DNA of 64,000 nucleotides, from the NCBI RefSeq assembly GCF_020622265.1, contig NZ_JACNMQ010000004.1:124001-188000 (forward strand), read 5' to 3'. Below are positions 1 through 9,675 of the stretch, in pieces. Each line of letters opens with the position of its first letter. Position 1 is the first letter of the stretch. The notes beneath the pieces were generated by a model. The model was not told where the DNA came from and searched no databases. It worked only from the letters and a program-made list of their open reading frames with translations. This DNA is from Halomonas sp. M20. Its GTDB lineage: Bacteria; Pseudomonadota; Gammaproteobacteria; Pseudomonadales; Halomonadaceae. Made by a program: the position numbers and the translations under genes.

Positions 1-1365
1 GGCAACGACGCGAAGCCGGACTACGGCAATATTTCCTGGTTTACCATGCTCTTTGCCGGGGGTATCGGCACCGTCTTGATGTTCTGGGGCGTGGCGGAGC
101 CGATTTCCCACTTCTCCAACCCGCCCCACCCGGACGTAGAACCCTTTACCGTGGCAGCCGCGGACGATGCCATCGGCTTTGCGATCTACCATCTCGGCCT
201 GCACACCTGGGCAATCTTCACCCTGCCAGGACTGGCCTTCGCCTATTTCATCTATCGCTACGATCTACCCATGCGCTATAGCTCGGTGTTCTATCCACTG
301 ATCGGCGATCGCATCTACGGGCCGCTAGGAAAAACATTGGACGTCTTTGCCGTTCTCGGCACCCTGTTCGGCGTCGCCGTGTCCGTTGGGCTGGGCACCC
401 AGCAGATCAATGCCGGCTTGAGTGAACTGTTCGACATTCCCAATGCGGTCATGCCCAAGGTCATCATCATTGCCGTCCTGACCACCGTCGCCGTAGGCTC
501 CATCGTTGCAGGGCTGGATTCCGGCGTAAAGCTGCTATCCAACATCAACATCGGCATGGCGGTTGGCCTGATGTTTTTCGTGCTGTTTACCGGGTCCACG
601 GTGTTTCTACTGCGGGCCACCATCGAGACCCTCGGTCTTTATATCTACAACATCGTACCCATGGCCTTCTGGAACGATACCTTGGCCCAGTACACCCACG
701 AGGAAGGCGGCTGGGGCTGGCAAGGCAACTGGACCGTCTTCTACTGGGCCTGGACCGTCACATGGTCGCCCTTCATCGGCATCTTCGTCGCTCGCATCTC
801 CCGGGGTCGCACCATTCGCGAGTTCGTTCTCGGCGTTCTCTTTGCGCCTTCTATCTTCACGCTGATCTGGTTCTCGATCTTCGGCTGGTCGGCCATGGAG
901 ATCGACGGCATCGGCGCGGAGGCCCGTGCCGCGCTTGGCGATCAGGCCGGCGCACTCTCCGCAGCGGTGGCGGACAGCGTGCCCCTGGCGATGTTCGCCT
1001 TCTTCGAGCATTTCCCCTTCGCCACCATCATCAAAGGGCTCGCGGTGGTCATCGTGGCGATATTCTTTGCCACCTCCTCGGATTCGGCCTCTTTGGTAGT
1101 CGACATGCTATGTACCGGCACGCCAGAACCCGGCCCGGTGCATCAACGCCTGTTCTGGGGGATTTCCGAAGGGGTGCTGGCGGCAATGCTGATCGTGCTC
1201 GCCGGCGAAACCGGCTTGCTCGCCCTGCAGCAGGTGATCACCGTCATTGGCTTGCCAATCTTCATTCTGGCATTCGTCATGATGATCGCGTTGTACCGCG
1301 GTTTGACCAGCGAGCATATCAGTAAGGTAACAGTAGGAGAGCCGCCAAGGACGGAGGATTTGTAG
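1..1365 (+). CDS. BCCT family betaine/choline/carnitine-type transporter (5' end outside window)
   Basis: Sodium- or proton-coupled uptake of a quaternary-ammonium compound (betaine, choline or carnitine) across the inner membrane, usually for osmoprotection. The reading frame is open from base 1, so the gene begins upstream; the first internal Met codon at 46 lies within the family core and is not the start. Visible are the BCCT signatures FWGVAEPISHF near the left edge and YWAWTVTWSPFIGIFVARIS around 745-805, the Trp-rich helix that lines the substrate path, plus many hydrophobic helices through to the stop. The C-terminal tail is short, without the long regulatory extension seen in BetP. 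Substrate cannot be decided. It converges on the RND operon that follows on the other strand, so the two are not cotranscribed. Confidence 0.93.
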   Translation, partial: GNDAKPDYGNISWFTMLFAGGIGTVLMFWGVAEPISHFSNPPHPDVEPFTVAAADDAIGFAIYHLGLHTWAIFTLPGLAFAYFIYRYDLPMRYSSVFYPLIGDRIYGPLGKTLDVFAVLGTLFGVAVSVGLGTQQINAGLSELFDIPNAVMPKVIIIAVLTTVAVGSIVAGLDSGVKLLSNINIGMAVGLMFFVLFTGSTVFLLRATIETLGLYIYNIVPMAFWNDTLAQYTHEEGGWGWQGNWTVFYWAWTVTWSPFIGIFVARISRGRTIREFVLGVLFAPSIFTLIWFSIFGWSAMEIDGIGAEARAALGDQAGALSAAVADSVPLAMFAFFEHFPFATIIKGLAVVIVAIFFATSSDSASLVVDMLCTGTPEPGPVHQRLFWGISEGVLAAMLIVLAGETGLLALQQVITVIGLPIFILAFVMMIALYRGLTSEHISKVTVGEPPRTEDL

Positions 1366-1457
1366 ATCGCTAGCGCTCTTACTCCTAGCCCAAGGTACTC
1401 GGCAGCCATGCTCGTTTCCGCCTTGGGCTTAATCGTCGCCGTGTTATTGGCGAATGG

Positions 1458-4400
1458 TCATATTTGGGCGGGTACCGACTCTTTCGCATGCCGGCCCTGC
1501 GCCATCAGCACATAAAGGGATGGCACCACGAACAGAGTGAACAGCGTGCCGATTGCCATGCCGCCGACCAGCACCAAGCCGATGGAGTTTCGCGCTGCGG
1601 CACCGGCGCCGGTTACCAATACCAGCGGGAAATGGCCGGCAATGGTCGCGACACTGGTCATCAACACCGGCCGCAGCCGGATCATCGCCGCCTCGTGTAC
1701 GGCGTCGAGCTTACTGGCGCCCTGTTGCTGTAACTTATTGGCGAATTCGACGATGAGGATGCCGTTCTTGGCGATCAATCCGACCAGGGTGACCATACCG
1801 ACCTGGGCATAGATGTTCATCGTCGTGGTCCAGCCGCTGGTCCAGTATGGCATGTTGGGGTCGGGCATCTTCAGCACGGTAAAGATCAGTGCGCCGAACA
1901 TCGCCAACGGTACCGAGCCGGCCAGGATCACGAAGGGGTCGCGGAACGAATTGAACTGAACAGCCAGCACCAGAAAGATCATCAGTACAGCGAGAGAGAA
2001 CGCCGGCAGGAACTTATTGCCTTCGGTGCGTAGCTGGCGCGACTCGCCGGTATAATCGAAGCTGTAGCCCGGTGGCAGAATCTCGCGAGCGGTGTCTTCG
2101 AGAAAGCCAAGGGCCTCGTCCAGGGTGCGGGCACTCACACCCGAGAGCTTTACCGCGTTGAGCTGCTGAAAGCGATTGAGCGAGCGGGCCACGACCGAGT
2201 GCTCGATATGGGCAAACGTGGACAGCGGCACCATCTGGCCATCCGGGCCAATGACGTGAATATTACGCAGCTGTTCGCTATTGAGGCGATCATTGCGCTG
2301 GATCAACGGGATCACCTTATAGCTGCGATCATCCATATTGAAACGGTTGATGAAGTCGCCGCCGGTGGCTACGGCAAGATCGGCGCCGACCTGAGACAGA
2401 CGCAATTCCAGCGCCGCCACCTTATCGCGGTCAAACACCACTGTCGCCTGAGGCTGATCGAGCTTCATATCGATGTCTGGGGGGAAGAAAAAAAGCCCGC
2501 TCTGCATCGCTCTTTCCTGCAGCTCCTGGGCAAGCTCGAATAGGCGCTCCGCGTCGGCGGTGGAGGTGATAAGAAACTCCACCGGAAAGTTACTGCCGCC
2601 AGGTAGCGCCGGCGGTGTGGTCATGAACATCTGTAGCCCCGGTATCTTCGACACCTCAGTCTGTACCTCCGGCAGGATCTCGGTCACCGTCCGGGTGCGC
2701 TCAGCCCAGGGCTTCACTACCACGCCACTGAAGCCATCCGCGCCAATCGTCGCGCCGATCGAAGGAGGAAACAGCAGCTGAAAGGTCAATGCGGACTCCG
2801 GAACGTCAAGCATGACCTGTTCGGCTGCCTTGGCGTAGACCGCGTTCTGGTCGGTGGTCGCGTTGGCGGCCGTATTGATGATGCCGAACAGCACACTCTG
2901 GTCTTCGGTGGGCGCCAGCTCCTTAGGGGAAAACATGAACATGGGGATGGTGCACAGACTCACCAGAATCCACACTAGATAGACCGCAGGTCGGGCCCTG
3001 AGCGTAGCGCCGAGCGCGTGACCATAGGCCTCGCGCAAGTAATCGAAACGATGATTCAGCCAGCCGGTCAAGCCGCGCTCTTCATCCTTGGCACTGCGTA
3101 GCAGCGTCGCGGCCATGGTAGGCGAAAGCGTCAGCGCGACCACGCCGGAAATCGCTACCGCGCCCGCCAAAGTGAAGGCGAACTCGCGGAACAGCGCACC
3201 GGTCAAGCCGCCCTGCAGGCCGATAGGGATATACACCGCAACCAACGTGACAGTCATGGCGATGATCGGTGCAATGAGCTCCCGCGCACCGAGCATAGCG
3301 GCGTCACGTGGCGTGCGGCCCTCGCGCAGATGCCGCTCGACGTTTTCGACCACCACGATGGCATCGTCGACCACCAGGCCGACCGAGAGCACGATGGCCA
3401 GTAACGTCAGCAAGTTGAGGGTGAAGCCGAACAGCTGCATCAGGAAAATGCCGCCGACCAGCGATACCGGGATCGCCATTACTGGTACCAGCACCGAGCG
3501 CACCGACCCAAGGAACAGAAAGATCACGGCGATCACGATCAGCAGGGTGTCGGTGAGTGTGCCTGTCACCTCGTCGATGGCGTTACTGACATACTCCGAG
3601 GCGTCATAGCCAATGCTCGCCTCCAGACCCGCGGGCATGTCACGTTCAAGCCGGCCCAGCTCGGCACGCATGTCATCGATCACCTCGATGATGTTCGCAT
3701 TGGGCTGCGGAAAGACACCGGCGAACACCGCAGTCTGTCCGGAGTAGCGCACCAGGGTGTCGTAGTCCTCGGCGCCCAGTTCCACATCGGCGATGTCCTG
3801 CAGGCGTACGATGGTGTCGTCTTTCTGGTAGACGACCAGGCGACGAAAATCCTCGACGCTGCGTAGATCAGTGTTTGCCACGAGCTGGGTCTGCACCAGC
3901 GCGCCCCTGGTGCTGCCGATGGCGGCAAGATAATTGTTGGCTGCCAGCGCCTCGCGCACCTGGGAGGGGCTGACGTGCAGCGCCGCCATGCGCTCGGGCT
4001 TGAGCCAGATGCGCATGGCGAAAGTGCGCGCACCGAATATCTCGATGCGTTGTACCCCGGTGACAGCTGACAGCCGCGGCTGCACCACGCGGGTCAGGTA
4101 ATCGGTGATCTGCTCCTGGGACAGGATATCGGACGAAAAACTCAGATAGGCCGCGGCAAACTCCGAGTCCGCCGATTGCACACTGATCGTCGGCACCTGA
4201 GCCTCCACGGGCAGGTCGTTACGCACCTGATCGACTTTCGACGAAATATCGGCCAACGCCTTGGTCGAATCGTAGTTGAGCTTGAGCCGCGCGGTGATGA
4301 TCGAGATACCCTGCAGGCTCTTCGACTCGACATAATCGATGCCTTCGGCCGCCGCGATGGCGCGCTCCAGCGGCGTGGTGATGAACCCGCGCACCAGTTC

Positions 4401-4571
4401 CGCACTGGCGCCAACGTACACTGTCGAGATCTGCACCGAAGCGTTTTCACTCAACGGATACTGGCGCACACTCAGCGAATTCCAGGCATTGAAGCCGGCG
4501 ATGAGGATGATGAGGTTGACCACTATCGCCAGCACTGGGCGGCGGATGAAGATGTCGGTGAAGTTTTGCAT
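1458..4571 (-). CDS. RND efflux transporter permease (AcrB/MexB-like, HAE1 family)
   Basis: Inner-membrane proton antiporter subunit of a tripartite efflux pump that exports drugs or other amphiphiles through an outer-membrane channel. The 1037-residue length is typical. The N-terminus (NFTDIFIRRPVLAIVVNLII) is the classic first helix, and helix 4 carries the paired acidic residues Asp402-Asp403 in GLVVDDAIVVVENVE, needed for proton relay. The second half repeats the fold, with GLIAKNGILIVEFAN near the C-terminus. The gene lies 11 bp downstream of the membrane-fusion protein gene, so the two form an operon. No outer-membrane channel gene is next to it; it may use a TolC-like protein encoded elsewhere. 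No dedicated TetR-type repressor is adjacent. The substrate cannot be predicted from the sequence. Confidence 0.95.
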   Translation of the reverse strand: MQNFTDIFIRRPVLAIVVNLIILIAGFNAWNSLSVRQYPLSENASVQISTVYVGASAELVRGFITTPLERAIAAAEGIDYVESKSLQGISIITARLKLNYDSTKALADISSKVDQVRNDLPVEAQVPTISVQSADSEFAAAYLSFSSDILSQEQITDYLTRVVQPRLSAVTGVQRIEIFGARTFAMRIWLKPERMAALHVSPSQVREALAANNYLAAIGSTRGALVQTQLVANTDLRSVEDFRRLVVYQKDDTIVRLQDIADVELGAEDYDTLVRYSGQTAVFAGVFPQPNANIIEVIDDMRAELGRLERDMPAGLEASIGYDASEYVSNAIDEVTGTLTDTLLIVIAVIFLFLGSVRSVLVPVMAIPVSLVGGIFLMQLFGFTLNLLTLLAIVLSVGLVVDDAIVVVENVERHLREGRTPRDAAMLGARELIAPIIAMTVTLVAVYIPIGLQGGLTGALFREFAFTLAGAVAISGVVALTLSPTMAATLLRSAKDEERGLTGWLNHRFDYLREAYGHALGATLRARPAVYLVWILVSLCTIPMFMFSPKELAPTEDQSVLFGIINTAANATTDQNAVYAKAAEQVMLDVPESALTFQLLFPPSIGATIGADGFSGVVVKPWAERTRTVTEILPEVQTEVSKIPGLQMFMTTPPALPGGSNFPVEFLITSTADAERLFELAQELQERAMQSGLFFFPPDIDMKLDQPQATVVFDRDKVAALELRLSQVGADLAVATGGDFINRFNMDDRSYKVIPLIQRNDRLNSEQLRNIHVIGPDGQMVPLSTFAHIEHSVVARSLNRFQQLNAVKLSGVSARTLDEALGFLEDTAREILPPGYSFDYTGESRQLRTEGNKFLPAFSLAVLMIFLVLAVQFNSFRDPFVILAGSVPLAMFGALIFTVLKMPDPNMPYWTSGWTTTMNIYAQVGMVTLVGLIAKNGILIVEFANKLQQQGASKLDAVHEAAMIRLRPVLMTSVATIAGHFPLVLVTGAGAAARNSIGLVLVGGMAIGTLFTLFVVPSLYVLMAQGRHAKESVPAQI

Positions 4572-4582
4572 GGCGCTGCGCC

Positions 4583-5713
4583 TCAGGATTCCGGCGGGCG
4601 CGGGTCGAGCTCGGCCTTGGGCGCCAGCGTATTGTCGACGACCACCTTCATACCGCTACGCAGTTTGAACACGCCGCTGGTCACTACGACCTCCCCCGCC
4701 TCAAGACCATCGACCACATCGACGAAATCACCGCGCGCTCGTCCCAGTCGGACGAACTGCTGACGCAGCCGTTGTTCACTTTTCCCGAGCTTCTCATCCT
4801 GGTGTTTTTCGATCACGAACACCGAGTCGCCGTAAGGTGCGTAAAGCACCGCGGTCTCGACGATCGGCAACACTGTTTGCCTGTCAGGCAGCACCACCTC
4901 GACATGAGCGAACATGCCTGGGCGCAGCTTCTCCTCGGGATTAACAACCAGTGCACGCACTCGCACGTTGCGTGTCACGGGGTCGACTTCCGGATTCACC
5001 GCAATGACCTCGCCGGAAAAGATGTCCTTCGGTGCCGCATCCGTGGTCACACGCATTGCCATGCCCGGATTCAAACGCAGGACCTGTTGTTGCGGGACCG
5101 AAAAGTCGACATAGATCGGGTCGAGTGTCTGCAGTGATACGATCGGATCTCCCTCACGCAGAATCTGGCCGAGATTGATTAGTCGCAGTCCCAGGCGGCC
5201 AGCAAACGGAGCGCGCACCGCCTTCTTAGCGGTCAGCGCGCGTATGTTGCCGACCTGGGCAACCGTCTCTTTGAACTGGGCTTTGGCGCGATCGACCGCG
5301 TCCTTGGAGGCCAGATCACGCTCGCCCAGTTGGCGTACACGCTCGAAGTCGGCCTTGGCCAACGCGGCAGCTGCCTCGGCCGAGGCGAGTTGAGCATCCT
5401 CGCTGGCAGTATCGAGCTTCACCAACATGTTGCCCTTCTCGACGACCGCGCCGGACTCGAAGGCGATCCGTACCACGCGACCACCAACTTCAGCGCTTAC
5501 CGTCACACCCTGAACGGCCGTCACGGTGGCGGTGGCGGCGATGGTCTGCTCCCAGGCTCCCTTATCAAGGGTCATGGCGGTGACGGTCTCGGGGGGTTGC
5601 ACCATGTTCCTGGAAGCCTCGCCCATTGTCCCGAACTGACCGAACTTGGTATAGACGATGGCACCGACCACGATAGCCACGCCAATAGCGGCAAAGAACA
5701 GCTTTTTCAGCAT
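4583..5713 (-). CDS. RND efflux periplasmic adaptor (membrane-fusion protein)
   Basis: Periplasmic adaptor linking the RND permease to an outer-membrane channel. The chosen start (Met encoded at 5711-5713) gives 376 residues beginning MLKKLFFAAIGVAIVVGAIV, a single N-terminal membrane anchor; an upstream in-frame Met at 5767 would add 18 polar residues before this anchor and is less likely. The following order is typical: a split lipoyl/barrel-sandwich domain (VSAEVGGRVVRIAFESGAVVEK and RAPFAGRLGLRLINLGQIL), an alpha-hairpin rich in Ala, Glu and Lys between them, a beta-barrel (IYVDFSVPQQQVLRL) and a membrane-proximal domain. First gene of the two-gene operon with the permease. It belongs to the MexH/VexG-like adaptors without a lipidation cysteine. 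Confidence 0.93.
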   Translation of the reverse strand: MLKKLFFAAIGVAIVVGAIVYTKFGQFGTMGEASRNMVQPPETVTAMTLDKGAWEQTIAATATVTAVQGVTVSAEVGGRVVRIAFESGAVVEKGNMLVKLDTASEDAQLASAEAAAALAKADFERVRQLGERDLASKDAVDRAKAQFKETVAQVGNIRALTAKKAVRAPFAGRLGLRLINLGQILREGDPIVSLQTLDPIYVDFSVPQQQVLRLNPGMAMRVTTDAAPKDIFSGEVIAVNPEVDPVTRNVRVRALVVNPEEKLRPGMFAHVEVVLPDRQTVLPIVETAVLYAPYGDSVFVIEKHQDEKLGKSEQRLRQQFVRLGRARGDFVDVVDGLEAGEVVVTSGVFKLRSGMKVVVDNTLAPKAELDPRPPES

Positions 5714-5889
5714 GAAGGCTTCATCCAAGGACCCCAAGGGCCACTGTCCACCAGCGATGGCCTGCAAAGTAGACGCCGATGCGCGGTGCTTACGGCATCA
5801 ATGAGCGTTCAAATATCTGGAGTATAGTTCAGCCAAGGCTGTGCCGTGGCTCGAAAAAGCTCGATGACCGACGTGAACCCTCCATAGAA

Positions 5890-6160
5890 TCAGCTCGTCG
5901 AAGCGCGTCATGGCAGCATCACGTGTCGCCTTCTTCGGTTATTCGATCCAAGAAAAAAGCCCCGCTCCACCTTGCCGCATCTGTACCGCCCAAAGGAAAT
6001 CGATCGTCTTGCCATCGGGCACGTCATCGCCCCAGCATCCAAGAATACGGGGGGCGCCCAGATTCAGGAACACATGACCGGCTTTGTTGGCATGAGCAAT
6101 AAACGCCTGCCGCTTGTCTTCCGGACAGCCAACTACGAGTCCGTCGATGTAAGTCGTTAT
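5890..6160 (-). pseudogene. DUF1428 (YbaA-like) protein, decayed
   Basis: Translated on the minus strand, this region reads TTYIDGLVVGCPEDKRQAFI, then GAPRILGCWGDDVPDGKTID and GLFSWIE, the N-terminal two thirds of the DUF1428 family (E. coli YbaA, function unknown, about 117 residues). Two lesions are visible. The codon where the family starts is ATA (6158-6160) rather than ATG, with a purine-rich RBS-like stretch just upstream. The Tyr/Trp codon after SWIE is a TAA stop (5939-5941). The same frame beyond the stop continues PKKATRDAAMTRF, matching the family's P-S-K-x-x-R-D-A-A-N, so the stop is a point mutation inside a formerly longer gene. Similarity fades near 5890. A longer open frame reaches back to 6331 but its upstream part resembles nothing. 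Confidence 0.72.
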
Positions 6161-6327
6161 TCCGCTCTTTTTTCGATGGGTTCCAGGTCGTGGTACCAGA
6201 ATAGCTCCGCGGTGGAGCCACGTAGGTGCAGGTTCCAGCCTCGTACTCGGTAGACGAATGGCAAGAGACATTTTCGACATCGCGATACTATTTCTCGTGC
6301 GGTGAGCGCCACGTACCGAACCGTCGC

Positions 6328-7353
6328 TCACCGAGGGGATGCGAAATCCGGCACCCGGAAGTGGCGCCGGTACGCGCCGGGGGTCAGGCCTGTAGTGCGC
6401 TTGAACAGACGCCTGAAGAAAGCCGGGTCCTCGTAGCCGACTCGCCAGCCGATCTCGTCGATTGGGTCCTGGGCGCGTTCTAACCGCCGTTTGGCCTCTT
6501 CGATCCTAAGTCGTTGCACATAGGCGAGCGGTGCCAGGCCGGTAGCGAGGGTGAAGCGGCGCTTGAAGGTGCGTTCGGCTAGGTGTGAGCGCTTGATCAT
6601 CTCCTCGACGGGGCAGGCGACCGAGAAATGGTCTCTTAGCCAGCGCTGTGCCCTGAGAATCTCGCTGTCGCCGTGATCGTCCCGACCCTCAAAGACGATA
6701 TAGGGAGCGAGACCGTCCTGGTGCCATTGCAAGGCGAAGAATCGGGCGATGGCCTGGGCCGCCGCCGCGCCGGTGTAACGAGCGATCAGATAAAGAACCA
6801 AGTCGTGCCAGGTCATCGAAGCGCCGGAACTGATCAGCTCCTCGCGTCGGCCGGTGATCACCAGCACTCGCTCAGGGTGAATGGGAATGGTGGGATAGGT
6901 CGCCGCGAATTCACGGGCATAACCGTAATGGACCGTCGCGTCCCTGCCATTGAAGAGCCCCGTTTCGGCGAGCAGGAACAGGCCCGAGCAGGCAGAGCAG
7001 AGTACCGCGCCGTCTCGGTGCATGGCAGACAGCCACTCGACCAGCCGTGGGTAACGACCTCGCTGCCAACCATCTAGCTGCAGCAGGATCGAAGGCACGA
7101 TGACGATATCGGTCGCCGCGATATCGTCGATAGGCCGCTGGACCTCGATCGGTACCCCACTGGCCAGACCAAGCGGCCCGGTCACTTCGCCGACGATCTC
7201 GATGCGAAAGGGCGCAGGTCCATCGGACGCCATCATGTCGAAGGCGTTCATCACGTCGTAGATGCCGCTCAGCGTCGAGACCACCGCATCGGGAATCGCG
7301 ACGAGGCTGACGCGAAAGGGCCCGGATCTTGGCGTTGCGAGTTCGGGGATCAT
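6328..7353 (-). CDS. GlxA-family transcriptional regulator (DJ-1/PfpI domain plus AraC HTH)
   Basis: Cytoplasmic DNA-binding regulator. The N-terminal half is a class I glutamine-amidotransferase-like (DJ-1/PfpI) domain, with the motif VLCSACSGLFLLAETGL at the nucleophile-elbow position; in regulators this domain usually senses a small molecule rather than catalysing. The C-terminal 100 residues are an AraC-type double helix-turn-helix (ERTFKRRFTLATGLAPLAYV and the signature I-D-E-I-G-W-R-V-G-Y-E-D-P-A-F-F-R-R-L-F-K). The start at 7353 (MIPELATPRSG) places the domain at its usual position; alternative Met codons lie 18 and 45 bases upstream. It is divergent from the methyltransferase at 7507, with 153 bp between them, and may control that gene. 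Effector unknown. Confidence 0.9.
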   Translation of the reverse strand: MIPELATPRSGPFRVSLVAIPDAVVSTLSGIYDVMNAFDMMASDGPAPFRIEIVGEVTGPLGLASGVPIEVQRPIDDIAATDIVIVPSILLQLDGWQRGRYPRLVEWLSAMHRDGAVLCSACSGLFLLAETGLFNGRDATVHYGYAREFAATYPTIPIHPERVLVITGRREELISSGASMTWHDLVLYLIARYTGAAAAQAIARFFALQWHQDGLAPYIVFEGRDDHGDSEILRAQRWLRDHFSVACPVEEMIKRSHLAERTFKRRFTLATGLAPLAYVQRLRIEEAKRRLERAQDPIDEIGWRVGYEDPAFFRRLFKRTTGLTPGAYRRHFRVPDFASPR

Positions 7354-7506
7354 CGCGGGAAGCCCTCGCATGTGCGAAAAATGGCCGAAATGGCACAAAC
7401 GAACCGATTGTGAGAAATCTGGCTCTGCCTCTGGACCCTCGCGGTTGCGATCATTTCGTCAGCGACGGGATGGTCCCGCCCGCCAAGGTACAGAGGACAC
7501 GACATC

Positions 7507-8574
7507 ATGAATGCTCAGGCAATCGATCAGCAGAAACTGGACGCCTTCCTGGCGCGGGCCGTCGGCGATCTCTCTGCTGGCTATGGCGGAGTAATGATCA
7601 GTATCGGCCACAAGCTTGGTCTCTACCAGGCGATGGCCGAGGCAGGCCCGGTCGGTGCCCGGGATCTTGCCACACGCACGCATTGTGCCGAGCGCTACGT
7701 GCGGGAATGGCTGAATGCCCAGGTCGCCGGCGGTTATGCCAACTACCAGCCGGACGACGATAGCTACGAACTCTCCCCCGAACAGGCGGTGGTGCTGGCC
7801 GACGCGGAAAGCCCCGTCTTCATTCCGAACGCCTGGCAGGTGCCGGCCTCCATGTGGTTCGACGAGGACAAGGCGGTCGCGGCCTTCCGCAGCGGCGAGG
7901 GCGTCGCCTGGGGCGATCATGATGGGCGGCTCTATTGCGGCGTCGCGGCCTTCTACCGCAATGCCTATCGCGGCAGTCTGGTGCCCGACTGGCTGCCGGC
8001 TCTCGAGGGTGTGGTCGATAGACTCGCGGCGGGGAGCCGCGTGGCCGATGTCGGCTGCGGTTACGGCCACTCGTCGGTGCTGATGGCGGAGGCCTTCCCG
8101 GCATCGGAGTTTCGTGGCTTCGACGTGCATCAGGCATCGATCATCGCGGCGAAAGGACATGCCAGGCAGGCTGGCGTCGACGATCGCGTCGTCTTCGAAA
8201 CGGCTAGCGCCACCGACTATCCCGGCGGACCATACGACCTCATTTGCTTCTTCGATTGCCTGCACGACATGGGCGACCCGCTGGCGGCGGCCCGGCATGC
8301 CGCCGAATCGCTCGACCCCGATGGCACGGTGATGTTGGTCGAGCCATTCGCCAACGACCGTCTGGAGGACAACGTCTCGCCGGTCGCACGCCTCTACTAC
8401 GCCGCCTCCACGACGCTTTGCTGCGCGCACTCGATCTCCGAGGGCGGGCGACTGGTGCTGGGTGCCCAGGCGGGAGAAACCCGGCTCGCCGAGGTCTTTC
8501 GCCAGGCGGGGTTCACCCGTTTCCGCCGCGCGGCCGAGACGCCGTTCAACCTCATCCTCGAGGCCAGGCGCTGA
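7507..8574 (+). CDS. Class I SAM-dependent methyltransferase, Rv2258c-like
   Basis: Predicted small-molecule methyltransferase of 355 residues. The N-terminal 90 residues form a winged-helix-like domain (GHKLGLYQAMAEAGPVGARD, then ATRTHCAERYVREWL) as in the Mycobacterium Rv2258c group, where it helps bind substrate and dimerise. The Rossmann domain follows, with SAM motif I VADVGCGYGHSSVLMAEAFP at about residues 179-198, an acidic residue at the end of strand 2 (FRGFDVH) and the post-motif FFDCLHDMGDP. The start has a weak RBS; the frame opens just after the 7.35-7.5 kb divergent promoter region shared with the GlxA-type regulator. Substrate is unknown. A long open frame on the opposite strand is an antisense shadow. 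Confidence 0.88.
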   Translation: MNAQAIDQQKLDAFLARAVGDLSAGYGGVMISIGHKLGLYQAMAEAGPVGARDLATRTHCAERYVREWLNAQVAGGYANYQPDDDSYELSPEQAVVLADAESPVFIPNAWQVPASMWFDEDKAVAAFRSGEGVAWGDHDGRLYCGVAAFYRNAYRGSLVPDWLPALEGVVDRLAAGSRVADVGCGYGHSSVLMAEAFPASEFRGFDVHQASIIAAKGHARQAGVDDRVVFETASATDYPGGPYDLICFFDCLHDMGDPLAAARHAAESLDPDGTVMLVEPFANDRLEDNVSPVARLYYAASTTLCCAHSISEGGRLVLGAQAGETRLAEVFRQAGFTRFRRAAETPFNLILEARR

Positions 8575-8679
8575 CCCCATAGCCCCGAGCACGATGGTCG
8601 GGGCTATGGTCGCTTACATGAAAGAAGATAAATACGATCGAGGTGGTGATCGCCGGCACGGCTCTGGCGCTAGTCTGCA

Positions 8680-9457
8680 ACCTGGTTAGACCGATTCTAG
8701 CCAGGCCGGCGGACCGGGGCATTGTCCCAGACGATACGCAGCTTGCCCGGCCAATAGCATAGCAACGTCTTTAGGAATGCCACGATGCTTGCGCCGGTGC
8801 CGTGCCCGAGGTCCAGTGAAAATAGCTACAGCCTTCGCTCGAGACGGCATCGATGACTATATGACGCAGCGACTGCCCTCGCTTGCCCTTGATCACCGGC
8901 GTCTGCCGCACGGAGGCAAAGGTCTTCAGAGGATGCGAGCAGAGATGAAAGCTCGACTCATCGACTAAGATCAGCGTTTCATTCTGCACCTTAGCGTCTT
9001 TTTTTAATTCTGGCCGGAGCTGTTCTCGCCAGTGGTCGATGGCGGCTTCGTCACGCCGGCTATCCTGGTGCTTGGGCACTTGCCAGGACAAGCACCATTG
9101 CCTAGATAGATCGCTAGTCGACTAGGTACAGTAGTGAACGTCAGTCAGCCGTACGATGGCATCGACAATACGCTGCGTCGTCCAGCGCTGGTCTTCATAG
9201 CCGAAGCCTTTCGGCCCCAAGGCTTCGAGCGCCACCAGCACCTTGGCCATCTTCTCGGGAGGAAGACAAGGTGGCCGACCGGATCGCGGCTGTATCTTGA
9301 GCGCTTTTTCACCGCATTCTTAGTCCCGAGCGACCCATTGGCTGACAGCGCCTTGAGTCACCTCTAGACGGTCGGCAGCCTTTTGCTGACTCATGCCGTC
9401 CTTGACCCATTTGACGGCAAGTGCACGACGGTAGGTTTAAGCAGAATCCAATAGCAT
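8680..9457 (-). mobile_element. Decayed IS630-family transposase remnant
   Basis: On the minus strand the region can be read as one former transposase gene. It starts MLLDS at 9457, is interrupted by a stop (9437-9439), then gives an HTH domain with GMSQQKAADRLEVTQGAVSQ followed by WVARD, a stop at 9320-9322, more IS630-like sequence (SGRPPCLPPEKMAKVLVALE, then GPKGFGYEDQRWTTQRIVDA), a stop at 9122-9124, and then the DDE domain start ILVDESSFHLCSHPLKTFA (9091-8771). A frameshift near 8780 moves the next DDE motif, LRIVWDNAPVR, to another frame ending near 8690. First and second acidic motifs (D-E-S, W-D-N) are both recognisable. With three stops and a frameshift it cannot make an active enzyme. 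No terminal inverted repeats were identified. Confidence 0.83.
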
Positions 9458-9675
9458 AACGATGACGTGTCGAAGATCAGAGTGTGTGCCCAGTCGACAG
9501 GCTAACCATTACGATGTTCTCATATCGTCATTATCAGCAGGTTATCGATGGTCAGACCGTGGCAGCGGCTCAGGTAGCCGTGTTCACCGAATGGGAGTGG
9601 CCTTTGAATACTCATGATTCAAAATATTGATTCCGAATACCCTAAGGCCATAAGTTTTTTTACTCAGCATCATGC
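9458..9675. other. Intergenic stretch without a recognisable gene
   Basis: About 220 bp between the IS630 remnant and the small secreted protein gene. All frames are broken by stops and nothing family-like is visible. It may be debris from the same insertion history as the transposase remnant next to it, which is an inference from position only. Confidence 0.4.

Noticed and set aside
7394-7412. CACAA/TTGTG inverted repeat in the GlxA-methyltransferase divergent region as an operator
   Set aside because: Only 5-bp arms; expected by chance at this length.
7459-8592. Long minus-strand open frame (377 codons) opposite the methyltransferase
   Set aside because: It covers the antisense strand of a clear methyltransferase and has no family features; GC-rich antisense shadow.
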